DNA of 64,000 bases, from the NCBI GenBank assembly GCA_902512685.1, contig CABXKH010000001.1, forward strand, positions 1-64,000. Direction: 5' to 3'. The stretch's first letter is position 1. Every line of letters begins with the position of its first letter. Both the position numbers and the translations under genes were made by a program. This document shows positions 48,703 to 58,409 of the stretch, in pieces. The notes below the pieces were generated by a model. It saw only the letters and a list, made by a program, of their open reading frames with translations. It was not told the DNA's origin and made no database searches. This DNA is from Paracoccaceae bacterium (GTDB lineage Bacteria > Pseudomonadota > Alphaproteobacteria > Rhodobacterales > Rhodobacteraceae).

Positions 48703-51694
48703 TCTGCTTTTCCCCATCTTTATCATAAAACACCTGATCTACAATTTTTGCAGCCATGCGGGTGCCGTCGACCTTGGCAAATTCGATTGTTTCACCCATG
48801 CGCGAAGGTCCATTATGGACAAGACCCATGGCGATACCGCGTTTGAGCGTTGGTGAGTAATAGCTCGAGGTCACACGCCCCACCGTATTTACCTGACCAT
48901 TGGCATTTTTGCCCGTCCCAACCGCATAGGCGCCGTCAGGTAGCACACTGCCGTCGATAGTTTCCAACCCGACCAATTGCCAGCGGTTCGGATCGGTCAT
49001 ATGTGATCGTTCCTGCGCCCGTTTGCCCAGAAAATCCGTTTTCTTTTTTGAGATTGCCCACTGCAAACCCAAGTCCTGGGGAATAACTGTGCCGTCAGTT
49101 TCATCCCCGATCATGATAAAACCTTTTTCAGCCCGCATCACATGCAATGCCTCGGTTCCATATGCCATAACACCAAATTCCTCACCTGCGTCCAGCAGAG
49201 CCTGCCAAAAGGCCATGCCTTGGCTGGCCGGAACCGCAATTTCATAAGACAGCTCACCCGAGAAAGAAATGCGATAGACCCGCGCGTCAAAATCGGCAAT
49301 TTTACCATCTGCCCATTCCATAAATCCAAGCGCCTCTTTGCTTAAATCCATGCCGCCAAGTTTGTCCAATACTTTGCGCGCATTCGGGCCAACCACGGCC
49401 ACCTGTGCATATTGCTCGGTCAGATTTGCGGTGTAAACTTTCCAGTCCCACCATTCGGTCTGAAGCCACTCTTCCATATGGGAGTGGATGCGATCAGCGG
49501 CGCCGGTTGTGGTGTGGCACAGGAATGTTTGCTCATCAATGCGCGCCACAACGCCGTCATCGCTGAGAAAACCGTTTTCACTGCACATCAGTCCATATCG
49601 GCATTTGCCAACCTTTAGGGTGCTCATCATATTGGTATAGAGCATATCCATGAATTTGCCGGCATCGGGGCCTGACACCAAAATTTTTCCCAGCGTCGAC
49701 GCATCAAGCAGCCCCAAGGAATTGCGGGTTTGATTGATTTCGCGGATCACCGCCTGATCATGGCTTTCGCCAGAGCGGGGAAAACAATAGGGCCTGCGCC
49801 ACTGTCCCACCGGCTCCATATAGGCGCCCTGCTCTTCATGCCAGGACTGCATTGGCGTTTTACGAATGGGCTGAAAAATCTCGCCGCGTGCGGCGCCGGC
49901 AATCGACCCCATAGAAATCGGTGTATAGGGCGGCCGAAATGTTGTTGTGCCAACTTGCGGAATTTCCGCGTTCAGCGCACCGGCAAGCGTGGCCAGACCA
50001 TTGATATTGGACAGTTTGCCCTGATCCGTGGCCATGCCCAAGGTGGTATAGCGTTTGGCATGCTCGACACTTTCAAAGCCTTCCTGCGCGGCCAGTTGCA
50101 CATCACTGACCTTCACATCGTTTTGATAGTCAAGCCAGGCTTTGCTGCGCAGTTTGATGCCTGCGCCTTGCGGCATCATCCAGACTGGTTGAATAGCCGC
50201 TTCTGCCCGTGGGCTTGCTTTGGGCGCTTTTGGGGTCTTTTTAGTGCCCGTCGCTGCGGCGATTTGGGCTGCTGCATCCTGCAACAGCTCATCCAAGCCA
50301 AAATATCCGTTTGCTGCACCCGCAACATATACGAAAGGGTTGCCATCCTGATCTAAAGGAGGGTTATGCACATCTGGACGAAAGAAAATTTCACGCTCGT
50401 CCCACAGCAGTTTCCCCCCGCAATGCGACCACAGATGAACTACCGGCGACCAGCCGCCAGACATCGCAACGCAGTCACAAGAAACCTCTTCTAAAACAGC
50501 CCCCTCGCCTGCCTGTGCGCAAATCGATACAGATTGCACCCGCTTGCCACCATGGACTTTGGCAATCGCTTTGCCGGTCTCGACCCGTATTCCGAGCGCC
50601 CGAGCCTCATCTGCAAGCGCACCGCCACCATGCGGGCGCGCATCAACAATCAAAGGCACCTCTAAACCGGCATTTTTTAGTGTGATTGCAGTGCGATAGG
50701 CATCATCGTTATTGGTTACAATTACGGTTCTATCCCCAACCGAAACGCCAAAATTTACCACATAATCACGCAGGGCTGACGCCAATATGACACCAGGTAT
50801 ATCATTTCCGGCAAAACTTAACGGACGTTCTATGGCGCCAGTGGCTGTAATAATGCGGCCAGCGCGAATGCGCCACAACCGGTGGCGCGGTTTTGCGTCA
50901 GAAGGATCATGATCGTTGATCCGCTCGTACCCTATCATATAGCCGTGATCATAAATGCCAGCGGCCATCCAGCGCGTGCGCAGCGTGACATTATCCATCC
51001 CTTTCAATGCGGTCATAGTTTGATCCACAAAGTTACCCACAGGCTTGCCAGCTATCTCGCCGCCATCCACGGGTGCACGCCCACCCCAGTTTGAGGATTG
51101 TTCCACCAAAAGAACCCGGGCACCGGTTTCACCAGCGGTTTTTGCTGCCTGCAATCCTGCAACGCCACCGCCAACGACGACAACGTCATAAAAGCTGTAG
51201 ATATGCTCATACGTGCTATCATCAGTGTCTTTAGGTGCTTTTCCCAATCCAGCTGAGTAACGAATGATCGGCTCATATACATGTTTCCAAAACGGCCGAG
51301 GATGGATGAACATTTTGTAATAAAATCCGGCGGGCAGAAAACGCGCAAGAGAATTGTTAATCATACCGATATCAAAATCAAGGCTCGGCCAATGGTTTTG
51401 CGAACTGGCGGTCATACCTTCAAAAAGTTCGGTGGTGGTTATGCGCTGATTGGGCTCAAACTGACCACCTTCTCCGAGATTGACCAAGCCATTTGGTTCT
51501 TCAGAACCACTTGCCACAACGCCCCTTGGACGATGGTATTTAAAAGAGCGGCCAACCATCATTTGGTCATTTGCAAGCAGAGCCGAAGCGAGGGTATCGC
51601 CTTCAAAGCCTGTCATATGCTTGCCGTTAAAGCGAAACCTAATTTGTTTGTTTGTATCGATCAGGCGGCCGCCTGCAGAAAGACGCGTGCTCAT
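48695..51694 (-). CDS. soxA: Sarcosine oxidase alpha subunit
   Basis: A 999-residue subunit. The N-terminal ferredoxin-like Fer2_4 segment (LIDTNKQIRFRFNGKHMTGFEGDTLASALLAN) is followed by an NAD-binding FAD/NAD domain (VVVVGGGVAGLQAAK, about 168-182). The C-terminal GcvT-like folate domain (about 600-990) accepts the methyl-derived formaldehyde as methylene-THF. With SoxB, D and G it oxidises sarcosine to glycine with peroxide. The ATG at 51694 (MSTRLSAGGRLID) is preferred to 51712. Confidence 0.95.
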   Translation of the reverse strand: MSTRLSAGGRLIDTNKQIRFRFNGKHMTGFEGDTLASALLANDQMMVGRSFKYHRPRGVVASGSEEPNGLVNLGEGGQFEPNQRITTTELFEGMTASSQNHWPSLDFDIGMINNSLARFLPAGFYYKMFIHPRPFWKHVYEPIIRYSAGLGKAPKDTDDSTYEHIYSFYDVVVVGGGVAGLQAAKTAGETGARVLLVEQSSNWGGRAPVDGGEIAGKPVGNFVDQTMTALKGMDNVTLRTRWMAAGIYDHGYMIGYERINDHDPSDAKPRHRLWRIRAGRIITATGAIERPLSFAGNDIPGVILASALRDYVVNFGVSVGDRTVIVTNNDDAYRTAITLKNAGLEVPLIVDARPHGGGALADEARALGIRVETGKAIAKVHGGKRVQSVSICAQAGEGAVLEEVSCDCVAMSGGWSPVVHLWSHCGGKLLWDEREIFFRPDVHNPPLDQDGNPFVYVAGAANGYFGLDELLQDAAAQIAAATGTKKTPKAPKASPRAEAAIQPVWMMPQGAGIKLRSKAWLDYQNDVKVSDVQLAAQEGFESVEHAKRYTTLGMATDQGKLSNINGLATLAGALNAEIPQVGTTTFRPPYTPISMGSIAGAARGEIFQPIRKTPMQSWHEEQGAYMEPVGQWRRPYCFPRSGESHDQAVIREINQTRNSLGLLDASTLGKILVSGPDAGKFMDMLYTNMMSTLKVGKCRYGLMCSENGFLSDDGVVARIDEQTFLCHTTTGAADRIHSHMEEWLQTEWWDWKVYTANLTEQYAQVAVVGPNARKVLDKLGGMDLSKEALGFMEWADGKIADFDARVYRISFSGELSYEIAVPASQGMAFWQALLDAGEEFGVMAYGTEALHVMRAEKGFIMIGDETDGTVIPQDLGLQWAISKKKTDFLGKRAQERSHMTDPNRWQLVGLETIDGSVLPDGAYAVGTGKNANGQVNTVGRVTSSYYSPTLKRGIAMGLVHNGPSRMGETIEFAKVDGTRMAAKIVDQVFYDKDGEKQNV

Positions 51695-51761
51695 GTATAT
51701 GCCTTTGTACATTGGGCCAAAAAAGTGCCCACGAAAGAGCGCATAAGATCAGGAAAACCCA

Positions 51762-52091
51762 TTACGAAAACTCCCGCCAAGACCATCCAGGACGCTTTTT
51801 GGAAATGGCTTTTTGGATGGATTTCGGCGGCTCAAGACTTTGCGCCTCATAGGTCCCGAAAACCTCAAGGGTCATAGTGCACCGAGCGGCGTGAAACCAC
51901 TTGCCGCACCCGTTAGCATGACGCCAGCGTTCAAAATGAACCCCTTTAGGGTTTTCACGTTGAAACAGGTAGTCTTCAAAATCTGCATCCGAAGATCCCG
52001 GGCCATAGCGCTTAAGATGGGCTTCACCGCCGGGGCTCAATTCGGTTTCTTCGGCGTCAACGCCGCAATAGGGGCAATTAAGAATAAGCAT
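51762..52091 (-). CDS. soxD: Sarcosine oxidase delta subunit
   Basis: A 109-residue zinc subunit. Cys6 and Cys9 in LNCPYCG, His58 (WRHANGC) and Cys62 form the zinc site known from the family, one residue shifted. SSDADFEDYLFQRENPKGVHFERW is a conserved SoxD block. GGGAGA precedes the ATG at 52091, which fixes the start. It lies between soxB and soxA. Confidence 0.95.
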   Translation of the reverse strand: MLILNCPYCGVDAEETELSPGGEAHLKRYGPGSSDADFEDYLFQRENPKGVHFERWRHANGCGKWFHAARCTMTLEVFGTYEAQSLEPPKSIQKAISKKRPGWSWREFS

Positions 52092-52142
52092 ACTGCAATC
52101 TCCCGAATGCATTGAGAACAGTAAAAAACACAAAGCATTTCA

Positions 52143-53387
52143 TCAGTGCGCAACCCCTGCAGCAACGCTTTCGTCGATAAACCTGCCTTCTTTGAAACGG
52201 TCAAGCGAAAAGCCTTCGGTCAATGGCGAGTGGCCTTTGGCCATCAATTCGGCCATCCCCCATCCAGAGCCGGGGATCGCTTTAAAGCCGCCGGTTCCCC
52301 AACCGCAATTGATAAAGCAGTTCTCAAGCGGGGTTTTCGACAGGATCGGCGAGCGATCACCAGTCATGTCAACGATACCGCCCCACCAACGCAGCATTTT
52401 AAGCCGCGAGATGATCGGAAAGGTTTCCACCAAGGCCCGAACGGTTTCTTCGACGTGATGAAAACTGCCGCGTTGGGTATAGTTGTTATAGCCATCCGCG
52501 CCGCCGCCAATCACCATTTCGCCTTTGTCCGACTGGCTCATATATCCGTGAACCGTGTTGGCCATCACCACAACATCCATGCAGGGTTTGATCGGTTCAG
52601 ACACCAAGGCCTGCAAAGCCACGGATTCGATGGGCAACCGGAACCCTGCCATATCTGCGAGCACACCGGAATGTCCGGCAACCACAACACCCAGTTTATC
52701 GCAATCTATCGCGCCTTTCGTGGTGTCCACACCGACGACTTTTCCGCCTGACTGGCGCACACCTGTCACTTCACACTTCTGGATAATATCCATACCCATA
52801 TCCGAGCAGGCCCGCGCATACCCCCAAGCAACCGCATCATGGCGCGCAGTGCCGCCCCGCGGTTGCCACAGCGCACCAAGCACCGGATAACGCGGCCCGT
52901 CGATATTCATAATTGGACAAAGCTCTTTGACCTTTTGCGGCCCGATAAACTCGGTGGTAACCCCTTGCAGGGCATTGGCATGCGCTGTGCGCTGGTATCC
53001 ACGCACCTCATGCTGGGTCTGGGCCAGCATCATTACGCCCCGAGGGCTGAACATGATATTATAATTCAGGTCCTGACTTAGGTTTTCATAAAGCCCGCGG
53101 GCTTTTTCATAAATTGCCGCCGAAGGGTCCTGTAAATAATTTGAACGGATGATTGTGGTGTTACGTCCGGTATTCCCACCGCCAAGCCAGCCCTTTTCAA
53201 TCACGGCCACATTGCGGATACCAAAATTCCGACCAAGATAATAGGCAGTAGCCAGCCCATGGCCGCCAGCGCCGATAATTATCACATCGTATTTTTTCTT
53301 TGGCGCGGGACTCCGCCATGCGCGCTCCCATCCGGAATGAAAGCGCAACGCTTCGCGGGCCACAGCAAAGGCAGAATACCGTTTCAT
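52143..53387 (-). CDS. soxB: Sarcosine oxidase beta subunit
   Basis: A 414-residue flavoprotein with an FAD-binding IIIGAGGHGLATAY (36-49). The His in TARHDAVAWGYA (residue 183) matches the covalent FMN His of tetrameric sarcosine oxidases. KKxRWWGGIVDMTGD-like and GWGTGGFKAIPGSG segments complete the DAO fold. GGAGCTAGG precedes the ATG at 53387; a frame to 53417 adds an atypical leader. It is the first gene of the operon, which may serve glycine betaine or choline breakdown. Confidence 0.95.
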   Translation of the reverse strand: MKRYSAFAVAREALRFHSGWERAWRSPAPKKKYDVIIIGAGGHGLATAYYLGRNFGIRNVAVIEKGWLGGGNTGRNTTIIRSNYLQDPSAAIYEKARGLYENLSQDLNYNIMFSPRGVMMLAQTQHEVRGYQRTAHANALQGVTTEFIGPQKVKELCPIMNIDGPRYPVLGALWQPRGGTARHDAVAWGYARACSDMGMDIIQKCEVTGVRQSGGKVVGVDTTKGAIDCDKLGVVVAGHSGVLADMAGFRLPIESVALQALVSEPIKPCMDVVVMANTVHGYMSQSDKGEMVIGGGADGYNNYTQRGSFHHVEETVRALVETFPIISRLKMLRWWGGIVDMTGDRSPILSKTPLENCFINCGWGTGGFKAIPGSGWGMAELMAKGHSPLTEGFSLDRFKEGRFIDESVAAGVAH

Positions 53388-53564
53388 AAAGCCTAGCTCC
53401 AATTGATTAATTATCACATTTGCCTTGTGACAAAATATACAGGTTGCGCCGCACTCCAGTGCGTCACAAACCCAATCACTTGCGACATCTACGGCAGGTT
53501 TCTCTTTTGCCCTTTTTTCCGCGCAAAATCAGCGTTACAAAAAGCTTATCACAGCGGGGTCTGA

Positions 53565-54806
53565 ATGACATTTTGGCTTTTTACCATTGGATTATCGAGC
53601 GTCATCGCCGGGTTTTTCATACTGGTGCTGCGCAGCGGGCGCGCGCAGCAAGATGGCAGTGCATCTGAGGTCAGTTTTTACAAAGCGCAATTGGCCGATG
53701 TCGAGCGTGATGCCGCACGCGGCATTATCGATCCGCAAGATGCCCAACAAATGCACGCCGAAATTGCCCGCAGGATTTTAAGACTGGATGGTTTGCAATC
53801 TGATGCCGCACATGCGGCACCGCTAAAACAACATATAATCCCTGGTTTGTTTTTGGCGCTTGCACTGATTGGCGGATCTCATCTGCTTTATCTGCAACTT
53901 GGATCAGCCTTTTATCCAAACTTGCCACAGGCCGAGCGCATTGAAAGAGCCACTCAATTGCTTGAAAACCGCCCAAGCCTTGCCGAATATGCAAGTTCTT
54001 TTGCCCCGCAAACCCAAGCACGGCAGATCTCAGAAGACTATAGCAGTTTGGTTGCAGAATTGCGCAGCGCGATTGCAGATAACCCGTCGGATTTGAAAGG
54101 CCTAAGACTTTTGGCCCGCGTCGAAGCTGGACTGCAAAATTATTCTGCCGCCAGTGATATTCAAAGCCGGGTTCTCAGCCAGCTTGGGGCGCAAGCCACC
54201 GCAGATGATTATCTTGATTATGCAGAACTGCTTATTCTGTCCGTTGGCGGTTATGTTGCGCCAGAGGCCGAAATCGCCCTAAGAGCTGCTTTGAAACAAG
54301 ATCCGAAAAATGGCGGTGTGCTTTACTATATCGGCTTGATGTTTAACCAAAATGACCGACCGGATATCGCCTTTAAGCTATGGCGTGATCTTTTGCTAAA
54401 GAGCCCCCAAAACGCGCCATGGATTGACCCCATTCGCAGCCAAATTCAAGAAGTTGCTTTTTATGCAGGCGTTAATAACTTTACCCTGCCTGAGCAGCTG
54501 CCCACCACCGCTGTAACACCTGTCGCCCCTGCCTTAAGCGATGACACAATAGCATCGGCGGCCCAGCTTAGCCCCAAGGAACGCGATAACATGGTCAAGG
54601 GCATGGTCGCAAAGTTGTCGCAGCGGCTGCAGGATAAAGGCGGACCTGCAGAAGACTGGGCGCGTTTGATTTCAGCTTATGGGGTTCTTGGAGATGACAC
54701 AGCAGTACAAAATACCTATCAATTGGTGGTGACAGAATTTGCAACAGATCCCGCCGCACTTGCGCTGTTGCAAAATGCGCTTAAATCCGCCGGAGACGCC
54801 CCATGA
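53565..54806 (+). CDS. ccmI: Cytochrome c biogenesis protein CcmI
   Basis: A 413-residue protein. Two N-terminal transmembrane helices (2-22 and about 92-110) flank a leucine-zipper-like loop (SFYKAQLADVERDAARGIIDPQDAQQMHAEIARR), characteristic of CcmI. The C-terminal part is a TPR-containing periplasmic domain (about 170-280) that holds apocytochromes. It lies 25 kb from ccmABCDG, as is common in Rhodobacterales. Its stop overlaps ruvX (ATGA). Confidence 0.92.
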   Translation: MTFWLFTIGLSSVIAGFFILVLRSGRAQQDGSASEVSFYKAQLADVERDAARGIIDPQDAQQMHAEIARRILRLDGLQSDAAHAAPLKQHIIPGLFLALALIGGSHLLYLQLGSAFYPNLPQAERIERATQLLENRPSLAEYASSFAPQTQARQISEDYSSLVAELRSAIADNPSDLKGLRLLARVEAGLQNYSAASDIQSRVLSQLGAQATADDYLDYAELLILSVGGYVAPEAEIALRAALKQDPKNGGVLYYIGLMFNQNDRPDIAFKLWRDLLLKSPQNAPWIDPIRSQIQEVAFYAGVNNFTLPEQLPTTAVTPVAPALSDDTIASAAQLSPKERDNMVKGMVAKLSQRLQDKGGPAEDWARLISAYGVLGDDTAVQNTYQLVVTEFATDPAALALLQNALKSAGDAP

Positions 54807-55276
54807 TCTTTGAAGATATTGACAGCTTTGCTGCTGCTCTGTGCCCGTATCCGTCTTTAATCGGGCTTGATCTGGGCACCAAAACCATCGGCGTTGCCAT
54901 ATCGGACAGCCTGCGCCTCACTGCGACCCCGATTGAAACCATAAAGCGGGTTAAATTTACCGTTGATGCAGCCCGGCTGATGGAAATGATCACCGAACGT
55001 GAAATTGGTGGCATTATCCTTGGCCTGCCCCGCAATATGGACGGCAGCGAAGGGCCGCGGTGCCAATCCACCCGCGCTTTTGCCCGCAATTTCAGCCGTA
55101 TTTGCGAACATCCAATCGGGTTTTGGGATGAACGTTTGTCAACTGTAGCTGCCGAAAAAGCGCTGCTTGAGGCGGATACTTCCCGAAAACGTCGCGCCGA
55201 GGTCATTGATCACGTGGCGGCATCCTATATTCTACAAGGGGCGCTGGATAGGTTGCGCTATATATCACAGAACTGA
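54803..55276 (+). CDS. ruvX: Holliday junction resolvase RuvX (YqgF)
   Basis: A 157-residue RNase H-fold protein: GLDLGTKTIGVAISD (22-36) with the first catalytic Asp, GIILGLPRNMDGSEGPR and FWDERLSTVAAEKAL with further acidic residues, ending VIDHVAASYILQGALD. Its role is pre-16S rRNA processing or junction resolution. It overlaps ccmI by 4 bp. Confidence 0.95.
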   Translation: MIFEDIDSFAAALCPYPSLIGLDLGTKTIGVAISDSLRLTATPIETIKRVKFTVDAARLMEMITEREIGGIILGLPRNMDGSEGPRCQSTRAFARNFSRICEHPIGFWDERLSTVAAEKALLEADTSRKRRAEVIDHVAASYILQGALDRLRYISQN

Positions 55277-55287
55277 AGGCTACTGTT

Positions 55288-55521
55288 TTGAGTGATCAGA
55301 TTTGGCAAAGAGATGAGATCGCATCGCCCTGCATCAAAATATGTATTGTGCATCCGGACGCGCGCATTTGCACCGGCTGTTATCGCAGCATCGAAGAAAT
55401 CGGCACCTGGTCAAAAATGAGCCATGAAGACCGCGCAGCGATCATGCAAGAGCTGCCCGACCGCGCTGCTTCATTGAAAAAACGCCGCGGGGGCCGCGCT
55501 GCTCGGATCACGCGCAGCTAA
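55288..55521 (+). CDS. DUF1289 protein
   Basis: A 77-residue protein with SPCIKICIVHPDARICTGCYRSIEEIGTWSKM, the Cys-x3-Cys...Cys-x2-Cys pattern of DUF1289, likely binding a metal or Fe-S. A basic tail (KKRRGGRAARITRS) may touch nucleic acid. The start is TTG at 55288, with AAGG 9 bases upstream. It follows ruvX after 11 bp. Function unknown. Confidence 0.88.
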   Translation: MSDQIWQRDEIASPCIKICIVHPDARICTGCYRSIEEIGTWSKMSHEDRAAIMQELPDRAASLKKRRGGRAARITRS

Positions 55522-55569
55522 AGCGCGCCGATTCTTTGCCAGTGGTCACGGTCATCGCTCAGTTGAATT

Positions 55570-56337
55570 TTAAACAGCGCTCCACAGTGACTTTGTTGCC
55601 AGCTCGGGGCGGAAATAGGCGATCATACGCCCCTCTTCGGGCGCATCGGCCCCGCTTTGCCAGGGGGCAGCCCCATGCAGGGCCAAACGGTGCACAACAT
55701 AGGCTTCGCCCGGCGCTGCATGCACCAAGACCCTTTTGCAGCGCTCAAAAACCTGCCGCCGCGCGGCTTGATACACTTCAGTGACATCCACCTCGGCCCA
55801 GCTTGCAGCGTCGATACCGGCAAATGCCTTTTGAAAGACCTCGGCCATAATCAGATGTGATCCTTCCCAAACCACCATCGGGCTGGCAGCGGGCGAACAG
55901 CTATTGAGCGGCAAACCCAAAATAAAGGCGTGCGGTTCTTTGAGCATACGCCGCCGCTCCGGCCCCACCGCCAAAAGCCCATCCACATGCGCCGCATCAC
56001 GGTTTTTACGGTATCTAAAGCCGGCTTCTGTATCGCCGATACGGGGTTTGGGATAGCCGGGATAGATCACTGACAATTGCGCCGGGTGAAACGGCAGATA
56101 ATCCATTTCTGACAGCCAATCGATCACTTCACCGGCCAAAGAAACCCCGCCCAAAGCGCCCTGCCCGTCCGAGGCCAGCGCATCGACCCCGACAAACCAT
56201 GTGCCTTGGCATTGCAGCCATTTTTTGCGCATTTCAGGCTGTGCGACAACCGCTTTTGCCTGTCTTAACGCCGCTTGCGCCCAAGCGGCTATAGCCGGGT
56301 CATAGGAAAACCGCCTCCAGCCTTTTGTTGTGAACAC
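55570..56337 (-). CDS. Phytanoyl-CoA dioxygenase-like (2OG-Fe(II)) protein
   Basis: A 255-residue protein. HVD (His117, Asp119) in DAAHVDGLL and a distal His in VVHRLALHG (His216 or His221), with Arg237 in EEGRMIAYFRP, fit the 2-oxoglutarate/Fe(II) facial triad of the PhyH family. No known substrate is evident. GTG at 56337 has GGAGG 6 bases upstream. A small secreted protein gene lies 94 bp upstream. The call is by motif only. Confidence 0.6.
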   Translation of the reverse strand: MFTTKGWRRFSYDPAIAAWAQAALRQAKAVVAQPEMRKKWLQCQGTWFVGVDALASDGQGALGGVSLAGEVIDWLSEMDYLPFHPAQLSVIYPGYPKPRIGDTEAGFRYRKNRDAAHVDGLLAVGPERRRMLKEPHAFILGLPLNSCSPAASPMVVWEGSHLIMAEVFQKAFAGIDAASWAEVDVTEVYQAARRQVFERCKRVLVHAAPGEAYVVHRLALHGAAPWQSGADAPEEGRMIAYFRPELATKSLWSAV

Positions 56338-56431
56338 CTGCGCCTCCAGCCATGGTTTGGCGCAGCTTAGCGCAGGGGCTGCGCGTTCAGCAACACAGAA
56401 GGCCCAAAAAGGTTTACTTTATCGTGAATGT

Positions 56432-56704
56432 TTAGTCTTCTATTCGCCGTGCAACCGGCGTGCCAAGCGGCATGGTTTCAAACCCACGCCCCTGCATCAG
56501 CACACACATCACGCCTTTGCGATCGGTCCTTGCCGCAAACCAGGCGCGGATTTTTTCGTTGCGGTAGATTTCCATCAGATGGCCACTTTTTGATAGGCCA
56601 CGAAATAAAACCCGATAGGCTTTGGTTTTTTCAAGCACCATTTGTCGCGTGTCACAGGCAAATGCTGGCGCCACCATCACCCAAATCATCAGCAAATATT
56701 TCAT
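56432..56704 (-). CDS. Small secreted hypothetical protein, 90 residues
   Basis: A signal peptide MKYLLMIWVMVAPAFA with probable cleavage before Cys17-Asp is followed by 74 residues. Two Cys (17 and 67) could form a disulfide. The segment EIYRNEKIRAWFAARTDRKGVMCVLMQGRGFE resembles small periplasmic proteins of Rhodobacterales with no named function. Cys17 is not in a strict lipobox. Confidence 0.65.
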   Translation of the reverse strand: MKYLLMIWVMVAPAFACDTRQMVLEKTKAYRVLFRGLSKSGHLMEIYRNEKIRAWFAARTDRKGVMCVLMQGRGFETMPLGTPVARRIED

Positions 56705-56878
56705 GCACCCTCCAAATTCCGCTGCGGCTATTTTGGCGGCAAGGGTTCAGAACTTGGTTAACCAAACGTGCGCAGGCCCACGCTCTTGGGCGCTCTGCGC
56801 TTTCGCCTATTGAAGTTGCTCGTTTTTTGGCTGTAGCGTGCTATAGAATACCCTAGGCACGAGCAGACTGCGAAAACA

Positions 56879-58408
56879 ATGACACACACACTTTCAAAAA
56901 TGATCTTGCAGCATCCAGATACCGCCCTGGCGCTGGGCGGCGTTGGAGCAGATTGGCTGACCTATGGCGCATTGCGGAAATTAAGCGTTGAGATCGGCCA
57001 TCAGCTACACAGCTGCGGTCTTGGGCGCACAGATCGGGTTGCCATTGTGCTGCCAAATGGGCCCGAAATGGCGGCGGCTTTTATTACTTTGGCACAATGG
57101 GCGGTCACGGCGCCGCTTAACCCGAGCTATACACAAGATGAATTTTCATTTTACTTTAAGGACTTGGAGTCCAAAGCTGTTGTTTTGCCAGAAGGCTATA
57201 GCGGACCTGCCTTGAGCGCTGCACTGGCGTTGGGCACCATGGTTTTGCGCCTGAAACTCACACCGGAAATCGGCGCAGGTGGCTTTGCGCTTAGCGCCGA
57301 AGGCCCCGGGCTGTCTGGGGCAGACACCCGCGCTCCCCACGCAGAGGACGCCGCGCTTATTCTGCACACCTCTGGCACCACATCGCGGCCCAAAATTGTC
57401 CCGCTTCTGCACCGTAATATTTGCGCATCCTCGCAGCATATAGCCGCCTCGTTGACCCTGACAGCTTCGGATCGTTGTCTTAATGTGATGCCGCTGTTCC
57501 ACATTCACGGATTGCTGGCGGCGGTTTCGGCATCGCTGTCCGTCGGCGCTCAGATTTTTTGCACCCCGGGGTTTGATGCGCTTAAGTTTTTTGGCTGGAT
57601 GGCTGCACAGCGACCCACGTGGTATACGGCTGTGCCCACAATGCATCAGGCGATCCTATCGCGGGCAGCGCGCAATGAAAGTGTCATTGCCGATGTGCCG
57701 CTTCGGTTTTTGCGGTCGTCCTCTGCCTCTTTGCCGCCGCAGGTTTTTGCAGCATTAGAGGATGCTTTTGAGGCCCCTGTTATCGAAGCCTACGGCATGA
57801 CAGAGGCCGCGCATCAAATGGCGGCAAACCCGCTGCCGCCAAAACCGCGCAAACCGGGCTGTGTGGGCATTGCCGCCGGCCCGCAAGTGCGCATCGCAGA
57901 TGAGAGCGACAACAAGCTTATGGACGGGTTGGGCGAAATTGTCATTTCGGGGCCAAACGTAACGCCCGGATATGAAAGCAACCCGGATGCCAATGCCCAA
58001 AGCTTTTTCGAAGCCGGTGGCAATCGGTGGTTTCGTACCGGCGATCAGGGGCAGCTTGATTCTGAGGGCTATTTGACCATCACCGGGCGGCTGAAAGAGA
58101 TTATTAACCGGGGCGGCGAAAAAATTTCACCGCGTGAGGTTGACGAAGTGTTAATGGATCATCCGGCAGTGGCGCAGGCCGTCACCTTTGCCGTCCCGCA
58201 TGACAAGCTGGGCGAAGATGTGGCGGCTGCTGTGGTCTTGGCACAGGATGAAACTGCTTCGGAACAAGAGCTAAGCGGCTTTGCAAAACAGCGTCTGACG
58301 CGGTTCAAAGTGCCGCGCAAAATTGTCATTGTAGAGGAAATTCCCAAAGGCGCTACAGGCAAGCTGCAACGCATAGGCTTGCACAAAAAACTTGGATTGG
58401 AGCTGTGA
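56879..58408 (+). CDS. AMP-dependent acyl-CoA synthetase
   Basis: A 509-residue adenylate-forming ligase. HTSGTTSRPK (163-172) is the P-loop motif. YGMTEAAHQM, TGDQGQLDSEGYLTITGRLKEIINRGGEKISPREVD and a final GKLQR (catalytic Lys) complete the set. It most resembles the oxalate/short-chain-type CoA ligases of this superfamily, but the acid is not determined. Its TGA is one base from the TTG start of a ketopantoate-reductase-like gene, so the two form an operon. Confidence 0.9.
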   Translation: MTHTLSKMILQHPDTALALGGVGADWLTYGALRKLSVEIGHQLHSCGLGRTDRVAIVLPNGPEMAAAFITLAQWAVTAPLNPSYTQDEFSFYFKDLESKAVVLPEGYSGPALSAALALGTMVLRLKLTPEIGAGGFALSAEGPGLSGADTRAPHAEDAALILHTSGTTSRPKIVPLLHRNICASSQHIAASLTLTASDRCLNVMPLFHIHGLLAAVSASLSVGAQIFCTPGFDALKFFGWMAAQRPTWYTAVPTMHQAILSRAARNESVIADVPLRFLRSSSASLPPQVFAALEDAFEAPVIEAYGMTEAAHQMAANPLPPKPRKPGCVGIAAGPQVRIADESDNKLMDGLGEIVISGPNVTPGYESNPDANAQSFFEAGGNRWFRTGDQGQLDSEGYLTITGRLKEIINRGGEKISPREVDEVLMDHPAVAQAVTFAVPHDKLGEDVAAAVVLAQDETASEQELSGFAKQRLTRFKVPRKIVIVEEIPKGATGKLQRIGLHKKLGLEL

Positions 58409-58409
58409 G

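Noticed and set aside
53414..53430. TCACA-N7-TGTGA element at the soxB start region
   Set aside because: Arms of only 5 bp in the reverse orientation to a CRP site; partly inside the possible soxB leader.
57146..57646. 166-codon ORF antisense to the acyl-CoA ligase
   Set aside because: Fully opposite conserved ligase motifs and Arg/Cys/Gly-rich.
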